In this document: positions 43,379 to 50,247 of the stretch, in pieces
Numbering within the stretch: position 1 is the stretch's first letter
Layout of the letters: each line of letters opens with the position of its first letter
Assembly: GCA_031271785.1 (NCBI GenBank)
Contig: JAISUZ010000082.1
Location: 1 to 64,000, forward strand
From: Fibrobacter sp.
GTDB lineage: Bacteria > Fibrobacterota > Fibrobacteria > Fibrobacterales > Fibrobacteraceae
Length of the DNA: 64,000 nucleotides
Reading direction: 5' to 3'
Notes under the pieces: model-generated
What the model saw: only the letters and a program-made list of their open reading frames with translations
The model's database searches: none
Told to the model about the DNA's origin: nothing
Program-made: the position numbers and the translations under genes

Positions 43379-45040
43379 ATGGTTACAAGATTTTTTTTAC
43401 TGGCGTCTTTCATTTTTCTCCTTGCCTGCTCGTCTAAAAATCCGGGAACGCTCTCGGAAAATACGGAACCTCCCGAAGTTTCCGAACCGCCTTTCGGCGT
43501 GGTTTCCTGGACAGTGTCGGGCGGCTTTTTTGATCCGCGCCGGCACCCCATGACGTTTCAGGGCGTGGCGTTCGGCAATGATGTTTGGGACGCCGATGAA
43601 CCGAACCCGGATCATCACAGCGAAGACGATTTTATCCGCATGAAAGAAATGGGGCTCAACGCGATTCGTTTTTACCTCAGTTACAAGTTTTTCGAAGACG
43701 ATAGCAAACCTTACGAATACAAACAAAGCGGTTGGGATTTTCTGGATCGGAATTTAGCGTGGGCGGAGAAACACGGTATTTACCTTTTCCTGAATATGCA
43801 TGTTCCGCAAGGCGGTTTCCAGTCGAACGCCGCAGGCGGCGCGCTTTGGGACAATACGGAAAATCAAAACCGTGTGACGGCGCTTTGGTATGCCATTGCC
43901 GAACGCTATAAAGGAAACCCGATGATCGCCGGTTACGACCTGATTAACGAGCCGGTGGTTACGGAAAGTAAACTCCAGTGGCAGCATCTCGCGCAGCGTT
44001 TGATTGATACGATCCGCACGGCCGATACGGCGCATTTGATTTTTGTGGAACGCATTAACGGGATTATCGGTGTAGGTTATGACAATGATGCGGAAATGAA
44101 TTTTGTGGAGTTTCAGGACCCTTATCAGCGAACGGGGCTCACGTTCCATTTTTACACGCCTTTTGAATTTACGCATCAATATGCAAGCTGGACGGGGCTC
44201 GCGCAAAGCGACGGCGGGAGTTATCCGGATTCGGGGCGGATTCAGATATCTTCTCATCAGTGGGTGAATGCAACCCACGCGAGTCCGGCGGCGCCTTCCG
44301 GAAACTCCGATTGGAAATGGTATGAAGGAACCTGGATAATGATCGCAGATACCGCCGAGACAAATATCGCGCGCCCTACGCTTGTCTGTAAAAATGTGCG
44401 CGGCGGTACGGTGCGGTTCGATAGTTTGGTGGTGGAGAAAAAAGATAAGGATGGGAATATCTCAAGAATCGCCGGCTATGATCTTCCGCTCAAAGGCGAT
44501 TGGTATTTCTGGATGGAAACGCAGGGCGGCCGCACTGTGACCGATGAAAGCGATGTGGGAATTACGGGAACGGTTTCGGACGCCAATTATGCGGCGACGG
44601 ATTTGTTTTTTGCTTTGGAACAAGGGGCTTCTTACCGGGCAAACGGGAAAATGAAAGGCGAGGATGTGCCCGAAGGCGCGCTTTGCCAGGTACGGCTTGA
44701 CCTGGAACGCACGCCGTTTTATTCTCCGCACCGCGACCGGAGTTTCTTGGAGCATGAAGTCGATCGCTTTTATAAAGTCGCGGCGGCGCGGAAAGTACCG
44801 GTTTTTCTCGGCGAGTTCGGAGCGATCAATTACACCATGACCGAAGAAAAGGGCGGGGTGCGCTGGGTTTCCGACATGCTTTCCATTATCGGAGAACGGC
44901 GCATGGCGTTTACTTACCATAGCTGGCACGAAGACGCATTCGGGATTTTCAAAGGTTACGGCGGACCGATTAACCCCGAGAATGCCAATCACGAGTTAAT
45001 TCGTTTGTTTAAAAACCGGTTTACGAGAGGCTCGCGGTAA
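43379..45040 (+). CDS. GH5-family glycoside hydrolase lipoprotein
   Basis: 553 aa with GGAGGAGG before the ATG. Lipobox LLAC (Cys17), so it is tethered. A TIM-barrel GH5 pattern includes LNAIRFYLSYKFF, YLFLNMHVPQGG, GYDLINEPV with acid/base Glu191, LTFHFYTPFEFTH, and PVFLGEFGAINY with nucleophile Glu479. About 150 residues (roughly 285-455) inserted between the last barrel strands look like a beta-sandwich, carbohydrate-binding-type module (RPTLVCKNVRGGTVRFDSLVV). It probably cuts beta-1,4 glucans or mannans; the exact substrate is unknown. Confidence 0.88.
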   Translation: MVTRFFLLASFIFLLACSSKNPGTLSENTEPPEVSEPPFGVVSWTVSGGFFDPRRHPMTFQGVAFGNDVWDADEPNPDHHSEDDFIRMKEMGLNAIRFYLSYKFFEDDSKPYEYKQSGWDFLDRNLAWAEKHGIYLFLNMHVPQGGFQSNAAGGALWDNTENQNRVTALWYAIAERYKGNPMIAGYDLINEPVVTESKLQWQHLAQRLIDTIRTADTAHLIFVERINGIIGVGYDNDAEMNFVEFQDPYQRTGLTFHFYTPFEFTHQYASWTGLAQSDGGSYPDSGRIQISSHQWVNATHASPAAPSGNSDWKWYEGTWIMIADTAETNIARPTLVCKNVRGGTVRFDSLVVEKKDKDGNISRIAGYDLPLKGDWYFWMETQGGRTVTDESDVGITGTVSDANYAATDLFFALEQGASYRANGKMKGEDVPEGALCQVRLDLERTPFYSPHRDRSFLEHEVDRFYKVAAARKVPVFLGEFGAINYTMTEEKGGVRWVSDMLSIIGERRMAFTYHSWHEDAFGIFKGYGGPINPENANHELIRLFKNRFTRGSR

Positions 45041-45057
45041 GGGTTTCGGAAGCGTTT

Positions 45058-45645
45058 CTATTCCGATAAAAACTTCCGTAAAGTAGATGGGTGTACTTTA
45101 AATTTTTTAGCAATTTTGTTTTTGGGCGTATTCACGTCCAATAATTTTTGAATTTTTTTCGATTTACCGGTAAGTTTCTTTTGGCGCGATTTCGATCCGG
45201 CGGGTCTTCCGATATGAACTCCTTCCGATTTTAAACGGGCGAGCGCTTCTTTGGTGCGGTGAGAAATCAGGCTTCGTTCTATTTCGGCGGAAAGCCCGAA
45301 AGCGAAAGCGAGCACTTTGGAACTGACATCGTTCCCTAATCGAAAATTATCTCGAATGGTCCACACCTGCACCTCTTTTTCCATGCAAATATTTAAAATG
45401 GACATAATCATCAACAGGCTCCGCCCGAGCCGCGAGATTTCCGAACAAATTAAAATATCTCCCTTGCTTAAATGTTCAAGCAAGCGCCCTAATTTGCGTT
45501 CCTCCACTTTTTTTGTTCCGGAAATGACTTCATCAAACCATTTTTCTATCGAAAATCCGTGCTTTTTACAATATTCATTGATTTCAAAGCGCTGATTTTC
45601 CACTGTTTGCTTGTCCGAACTGACGCGAATATAACCAAAAATCAT
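45058..45645 (-). CDS. Serine recombinase, Mpi-type DNA invertase
   Basis: 195 aa from ATG 45645 (MIFGYIRVSS); the upstream extension lacks family likeness. Resolvase/invertase domain: YIRVSSDKQTVENQRFEI with the nucleophilic Ser, CSEISRLGRSLLMIM, AFGLSAEIERSLISHRTKEAL. The C-terminal helix-turn-helix is NKIAKKFKVHPSTLRKFL. It resembles the Bacteroides Mpi global invertase, which flips promoters of surface-polysaccharide loci. No matching pair of inverted crossover sites was found near it by eye. Confidence 0.88.
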   Translation of the reverse strand: MIFGYIRVSSDKQTVENQRFEINEYCKKHGFSIEKWFDEVISGTKKVEERKLGRLLEHLSKGDILICSEISRLGRSLLMIMSILNICMEKEVQVWTIRDNFRLGNDVSSKVLAFAFGLSAEIERSLISHRTKEALARLKSEGVHIGRPAGSKSRQKKLTGKSKKIQKLLDVNTPKNKIAKKFKVHPSTLRKFLSE

Positions 45646-45791
45646 TCTGTTTCTCCGTTTTAGAGGGTAAATTTGAAACGGCAAAACAGCCATTACGCCC
45701 TCAAATTAATGAAAAAATGGGAAAAACGAATAAAATGATGTGATAAAAATCAGATTGATATTTTCGGTCTGATTTTTGGTCGAGATGACGA

Positions 45792-45910
45792 GGGGGTAGC
45801 AAAAGACCGGGCGCAGATTCCGGCGATCCACGGAAGCGGTTAAATTCGGTTATTCCGGTATAATACCTGAAAAAACAAAAGCGGGTTTTTGCGAGGGGGA
45901 GTCTTCCCCC
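45792..45910 (+). repeat. Family E G-tract element, copy 2
   Basis: Begins GGGGGTAGCAAAAGACC and ends GCGAGGGGGAGTCTTCCCCC; same ends as copy 1. Confidence 0.6.
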
Positions 45911-45916
45911 AACAAA

Positions 45917-45944
45917 AAAAGACGATCTTTCGACCGTCTTAAAA
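45917..45944 (-). terminator. Intrinsic terminator of htpG
   Basis: On the minus strand AAGACGGTC, loop GAAA, GATCGTCTT and a T run. Confidence 0.8.
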
Positions 45945-45969
45945 AATTTTTGCAAAAACGAAAAACGGT

Positions 45970-47859
45970 TTACTTCGCCGCCGCCGTAAGCAGGTGGTTG
46001 ATCGCTTGTACGTATTCCGCCGGGTTCGGGAGCGGCTGCCCTTCGGAAAGGAGCGCGCCGCCGTAAAGCGCTTTCGACCAGTCGCCGAGATCGCCGGATT
46101 TCTCCAGTTTCTCTTTGAGCATTACGCAAATCGGGTGCGCCGGGTTGATTTCAAGAATCCGTTTGGATTTTTCCGCTTTCCCGTGCCCCATGGCTTCCAT
46201 CATGCGTTCCATGCGGCTGCTCATGGCGTCTTCGCCGGTCACAAGGCAGCAAGGGCTGTCTTTCAGACGCGTGGTGATGCGCACTTCCTTGATCGAAGCG
46301 TCGAGCGATTTTTGAAGGTATTCGCAAAGTCCTTTAAACGAGGTTTTGGATTCTTCTTCCGCTTTTTTCTCTTCGTCGTTTTTCTCGAATTCCACATCGC
46401 CGCGGCTAATGTCGCGGAAGGTTTTTCCTTCGAATTCGTTCAGGCTTCCCATCATAAATTCGTCGATGGTGTCCGTCATAAAGAGAACTTCATAGCCTTT
46501 CGCTTGGAACACTTCGAGAAGCGGGCTGTGAGCTACGGCTTCCTTGTTTTCGCCGATAAGGTAATAAATTTCCTTTTGACTTTCGGGCATGCGCGCCACA
46601 TATTCCGTAAGGCTCATGTAAGAATCTTTTTCGGTGCGGGAACTTTCAAAGCGGAGGAGTTTCTTCAGCTCATCCAGGTGTTCCCAATTCATGTAGAAAC
46701 CTTCTTTCAGAATCATCCCGAGTTCTTTCCACCACGCGAGATATTTTTCGGATTCTTTTTCCGCCATATTCGCAAGCGAGTCCAGCACTTTTTTGGTCAC
46801 GTGTTTGCGGATGTGCGTGATGAGTTTGTTGGATTGCAGAATTTCGCGGCTCACGTTCAGCGGCAAATCTTCGGAGTCCACCACGCCGCGCACAAAGCGG
46901 AGCCATGTCGGGAGCAGTTCCTTGCAATCGTCCATGATGAACACTTTTTTCACATAAAGTTTCAAACCGTGGGCGCGTTCGTTATGCCAAATATTGAATG
47001 GCGCTTTGGACGGAATATAAACGAGACTCCAAAATTCCTGAGAGCCTTCCGCGTGCGTGTGGTTCCAAGCCGCGGGCTCGGAACCCTCGTGAGAAACCAC
47101 TTGGAAAAATTCCTTGTATTGTTCTTCGGTAATTTCCTTTTCGGGTTGGCGCCAGAGAGCCTGCTTTTTATTCAGGCGTTCGGCTTCTTTCGCTTCGAGT
47201 TCGCCTTTCTCGTTTTTCGCCGGTTCCGGGTGCAGGTAAATGCCGTAAGAAACAAACTCGCTGTATTTCTGAACAATGCTTTTCACCTGCCATTCGCTTG
47301 CGAACTCGCTTACGTCTTCTTCGTCTTTCAGGTAAAGCGTGATTTTGGTTCCGGGGTTCTGTTTCGGCGCTTCCGTAATTTCAAACTCGCCGTTCCCTTC
47401 GGAAGTCCACAAATGCCCCTGCGTTTCTCCCGCTTTTAAGGTGTGCACTTCCACCTTGTGCGCTACCATAAAAGAAGAATAAAATCCGACGCCGAATTGC
47501 CCGATCAAATCCACGCCGGATTTGTCGCTTTCTTTCAAATCTTTGAGGAAGTTTTTGGTGCCGGAACGCGCGATGGTGCCGAGATGGCTGATCAAATCTT
47601 CGCGGTTCATTCCGATGCCGTTATCTTCGATGGTAATGAATTTTCCTTCCTGATTCACGGAAATATCGATGCGGAGTTCGGTTCCGGCCGGCAGCAATGA
47701 GCTTTCGGAAAGAGACAGAAACCGCCGTTTGTCAAGCGCATCCGCCGCATTCGAAACCAGTTCGCGGAGGAAAATTTCCTTGTTGCTGTAAAGAGAATGA
47801 ATCATGAGGTTCAGCAAATCGCGAACCTCGGTTTGGAATTCCATTTTTTCTGTAGCCAT
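45970..47859 (-). CDS. htpG: Molecular chaperone HtpG (Hsp90)
   Basis: 629 aa, normal for bacterial Hsp90. The N-terminal GHKL ATPase has LRELVSNAADALDKRRFLSL, ITIEDNGIGMNREDLISHLGTIARSGT and GQFGVGFYSSFMVA. The middle domain has SLVYIPSKAPFNIW, LYVKKVFIMDDCKELLPTWLRFVRGVVDSEDLPLNVSREILQ, read here as separate short motifs. A C-terminal dimerisation domain follows. It is the last gene after a dUTPase-like gene and uppP on the minus strand, and is followed by a good terminator. Confidence 0.97.
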   Translation of the reverse strand: MATEKMEFQTEVRDLLNLMIHSLYSNKEIFLRELVSNAADALDKRRFLSLSESSLLPAGTELRIDISVNQEGKFITIEDNGIGMNREDLISHLGTIARSGTKNFLKDLKESDKSGVDLIGQFGVGFYSSFMVAHKVEVHTLKAGETQGHLWTSEGNGEFEITEAPKQNPGTKITLYLKDEEDVSEFASEWQVKSIVQKYSEFVSYGIYLHPEPAKNEKGELEAKEAERLNKKQALWRQPEKEITEEQYKEFFQVVSHEGSEPAAWNHTHAEGSQEFWSLVYIPSKAPFNIWHNERAHGLKLYVKKVFIMDDCKELLPTWLRFVRGVVDSEDLPLNVSREILQSNKLITHIRKHVTKKVLDSLANMAEKESEKYLAWWKELGMILKEGFYMNWEHLDELKKLLRFESSRTEKDSYMSLTEYVARMPESQKEIYYLIGENKEAVAHSPLLEVFQAKGYEVLFMTDTIDEFMMGSLNEFEGKTFRDISRGDVEFEKNDEEKKAEEESKTSFKGLCEYLQKSLDASIKEVRITTRLKDSPCCLVTGEDAMSSRMERMMEAMGHGKAEKSKRILEINPAHPICVMLKEKLEKSGDLGDWSKALYGGALLSEGQPLPNPAEYVQAINHLLTAAAK

Positions 47860-47898
47860 CGTTAATTGATCTCCGAAAGAAGAGGTTAAAGTTTCAGG

Positions 47899-48711
47899 TT
47901 ATCGAATAAAAATCAGTCCGAGGATCCCTGCTGCCCACACATACCAGGCAAAGTAATGCAGTTTTCCTTTTTGAACAAAGCTGAGCAACCATTTCAGCGC
48001 CATCACGCCGCTGATAAACGCCGCTACGATTCCCGCAAGAAGCGCGAGATCCATATTTCCCGAATTCATACATTCGGCGCTCTGTGCGCCGCGGCAGGAA
48101 AGCCAGTCTTTCAGTTCAAGGAGTGCTGCGCCGCCGACTGCCGGAATGCTCATCAAAAAGCTGAACTCGCCCGCGTATTTCCGGTTCACCCCGAGAAAAA
48201 GCATGGAGCTGATGGTAGAACCGCTGCGGCTGATTCCCGGAATACAGGCAATCCCTTGAACCGTGCCTACCACGAGCGCGCGTTTCCAGTTCATGGAAGA
48301 TGCTTTCGACTCCTCGGACCCGGGCGCTTTGGAAAACTTTGTGCAAAATAAAAGCACGCCCGTCACGAGAAGCATGACGCACACCACCTGCGGATTCTCA
48401 AAAAGCGACTCGATCCGATCTTTGAAACCGATCCCGATAATCGCCGTCGGGATCGAAGCGAGGATAATATAACCCGCATAGTGAAGATCTTCCGGATTCC
48501 GGCGGCAAATCCCGAGAATCAAATTCAGGAGCCGTTTGCGGAAAATCACAAACACAGCGACGAGCGTGCCGAAATGAAGCATCACGTCGAAAAGCATCCC
48601 CGGCTGATTCAGCGCGAGAAGCCTTTCCGCAAGTACCAAATGCCCCGAACTGGAGATCGGAAGAAATTCCGCAAGTCCTTGAACAATCCCGAGAATAATT
48701 GATTTTAACAT
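47899..48711 (-). CDS. uppP: Undecaprenyl-diphosphatase UppP (BacA)
   Basis: 270 aa with about eight membrane helices. It converts undecaprenyl diphosphate to the monophosphate carrier used for peptidoglycan and surface glycans, including the polymer made by the 24416-37601 genes. Signatures are GIVQGLAEFLPISSSGHLVL near the N-terminus and GIACIPGISRSGSTISS in the second half. Length is typical. It starts three bases after the upstream gene ends. Confidence 0.95.
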   Translation of the reverse strand: MLKSIILGIVQGLAEFLPISSSGHLVLAERLLALNQPGMLFDVMLHFGTLVAVFVIFRKRLLNLILGICRRNPEDLHYAGYIILASIPTAIIGIGFKDRIESLFENPQVVCVMLLVTGVLLFCTKFSKAPGSEESKASSMNWKRALVVGTVQGIACIPGISRSGSTISSMLFLGVNRKYAGEFSFLMSIPAVGGAALLELKDWLSCRGAQSAECMNSGNMDLALLAGIVAAFISGVMALKWLLSFVQKGKLHYFAWYVWAAGILGLIFIR

Positions 48712-48714
48712 AAA

Positions 48715-49170
48715 TTAGCTCACCTGATTATGATCTGTTTCGTGTTTTGCGGATTTTGAATAATCCTGATTCTGACGCTCAATATTTACCTTGTTTTTAC
48801 GGAGGTAACACTCAAAAACGTCTTTGGCGTTCATGCCGGAAGCAAGCGCGAGTGAAATCCAAAAATGAAGCTGATCCACAATTTCCTCGCGGATATTTTC
48901 CATATTCAGAGTATCCTTGCTCCACCATTTCCATAAAAGCTCCTCGCTCACCTCGCGCGACTCATCGTTGAGCGCCTGAAGAAACTTGGAAAGCCACACA
49001 TTCGTATCCGAATTCGGTCCGAGCTCGTTTTCCGCCGCCGATTGCATTAAACGGCTCATGGTGAGCGGCCGCCCGTCTTTGTCTTGCAAACCTTTCTTAT
49101 TGAATATATAGTCATTAAGAGAAGTCTGGAGACGGAACAATTCTTCAAGCATATCTTTGTCGGCAGCCAT
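48715..49170 (-). CDS. Dimeric dUTPase-like (all-alpha NTP-PPase) protein
   Basis: 151 aa, all-helical. LQALNDESREVSEELLWKWW carries the ExxE metal motif, and IREEIVDQLHFWISLALASG carries the ExxD motif of dUTPase_2/MazG-type enzymes. Probable reaction: dUTP, or another nucleotide, to the monophosphate and diphosphate. A TACTAT box about 25 bases upstream on the minus strand may be its promoter. Heads the dUTPase-uppP-htpG run. Confidence 0.8.
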   Translation of the reverse strand: MAADKDMLEELFRLQTSLNDYIFNKKGLQDKDGRPLTMSRLMQSAAENELGPNSDTNVWLSKFLQALNDESREVSEELLWKWWSKDTLNMENIREEIVDQLHFWISLALASGMNAKDVFECYLRKNKVNIERQNQDYSKSAKHETDHNQVS

Positions 49171-49304
49171 AAAAATCCTTTATCTGGAACGCAAAAGATA
49201 GTAAAAAACGGGGAAAATGCCCTCCCAACACCGCTTCGGGAATGTTCTTAAGGGAAAAGACTCAAACGGATGCATCTCCGGCTTAGGAATTGGTACGAAC
49301 AGGC

Positions 49305-49372
49305 GGGGGGAAGCCTCCCCCTCGCTTCAGCCGGCAAGTACCGCAGAACCTTCACCGTCTTCCGCTACCCCC
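49305..49372 (-). repeat. Family E G-tract element, copy 3
   Basis: On the minus strand GGGGGTAGCGGAAGACGG to GAAGCGAGGGGGAGGC and a C run. Confidence 0.6.
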
Positions 49373-49671
49373 TCGGAATGCAATTACGAATTATCGATTA
49401 TGAAACAAATCCCCATGTCACCCTGATCCTGAAATAAATTCAGGATGTTTCAGCATGACAACGCAATAGTAGTTATGCTTGTTCGGGGTGACGATGGTAT
49501 GTTCTTCGTGATTTCAATGACTGAATTCTCCATTTATGCATCCGCATAGATCGTCATCACGAGCCGCGCAGTAGCGTGGTGATCCGGTGAGGTACAATAC
49601 AGGATTGCGCTACGCTTGTCCGCGAATTCCCTATTCCCAAATTGATAAACACTTTACTTTGTTCGTGTTTT

Positions 49672-49712
49672 GCGCATTAATTATAGTTCGCTATAGCATG
49701 AAATGTGCTGCC
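49672..49712 (+). repeat. Family G mini-element, degenerate copy
   Basis: GCGCATTAATTATAGTTCG, then AGCATGAAATGTGC. The right end is shortened compared with other copies. Confidence 0.4.
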
Positions 49713-49742
49713 GTTTTGTCCCTGAATTTCATGCCCGAGTAA

Positions 49743-49898
49743 CTGAATACGGATGGGATAACTCTCAGGAATCAGGCGAAAGAAATGCAAACAGAAGCAG
49801 AGAAGTATGATGCCATTCGAATGGCTTTGCGGGAAGACAAGGCTGAAGGTCTTGCCGAGATTTCCGCGCTTTCCGAAGAGGAAATTCTGAAGTTGTGA
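49743..49898 (+). pseudogene. C-terminal scrap of an Rpn/PD-(D/E)XK nuclease family transposase-like gene
   Basis: An open frame of 51 codons after an in-frame stop, without a proper start. It reads RNQAKEMQTEAEKYDAIRMA and continues LREDKAEGLAEISALSEEEI. The KAEGLAE phrase and helical tail are typical of the C-termini of Rpn-like PD-(D/E)XK proteins, which are frequent in Fibrobacter. The nuclease domain is missing. The family call is tentative because the piece is short. Confidence 0.4.
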
Positions 49899-49949
49899 GA
49901 TCTTCCATCTCCGACCCATTCCTCGAAAACTCATCAATTATCCACTAAA

Positions 49950-49977
49950 AAAGCCTCGCTTTTGCGAGGCTTTTTTA
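49950..49977 (-). terminator. Intrinsic terminator of tRNA-Phe
   Basis: AAGCCTCGC, loop AAAA (minus strand), GCGAGGCTT and a T run, directly after the tRNA 3' end. Confidence 0.8.
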
Positions 49978-50050
49978 TGGCTCCGAGCGGAGTTGAACCG
50001 CTGACACGTGGATTTTCAGTCCACTGCTCTACCAACTGAGCTACAGAGCC
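49978..50050 (-). tRNA. tRNA-Phe (anticodon GAA)
   Basis: The acceptor GGCTCTG pairs with CGGAGCC (with a T-G pair), discriminator A. D arm GCTCAGTTGGTAGAGC, anticodon arm GTGGA-CTGAAAA-TCCAC with GAA, T arm GCGG-TTCAACT-CCGC. CCA is not encoded. Confidence 0.95.
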
Positions 50051-50065
50051 GTTAGAGTGAGCCAA

Positions 50066-50094
50066 AGTTAACTCCAAGCGGGGTATATTGTCAA
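50066..50094 (-). promoter_or_regulatory. Promoter of tRNA-Phe
   Basis: On the minus strand TTGACA (50089-50094) and TTAACT (50066-50071), 17 bases apart, 15 bases before the tRNA. Confidence 0.65.
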
Positions 50095-50247
50095 GGGATT
50101 TTTGGAAAAAGGAGAAAAAATGCAAAATGGCAGGGTTTGAGGGAATATGGTGAAAAACCGTGAATATTTTCTCATGTAAACAGGTTTTTTACGTTTGAGG
50201 GGTTCGAAAATGAAGATTTTAGTATAAATTACGGTTGAACATTTGAT

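Larger units (their letters stand above)
45694..45969. other. Gap between htpG and the recombinase
   Basis: Holds a family E copy (45792-45910) and the htpG terminator (45917-45944); no gene seen. Confidence 0.6.
49171..49742. other. Gene-poor gap rich in short palindromes
   Basis: Holds a reverse family E copy (49305-49372), a GTCACCCTGATCCTG palindrome (49423-49467), a GTCATCACGAGCC palindrome (49551-49590) and a degenerate family G copy (49672-49712). No gene seen. Confidence 0.55.

Noticed and set aside
45994-47439. 481-codon open frame on the plus strand
   Set aside because: It lies wholly inside htpG on the other strand and is rich in Phe, Arg and His, as expected of an antisense shadow.
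49423-49467. GTCAT/GTCAC-type palindromes as novel elements (also near 1794, 22175, 42797, 49551, 52812, 53353, 53429)
   Set aside because: Similar GTCAT...GGATCC palindromes are widespread in bacterial genomes, so they were listed only as nested repeats.
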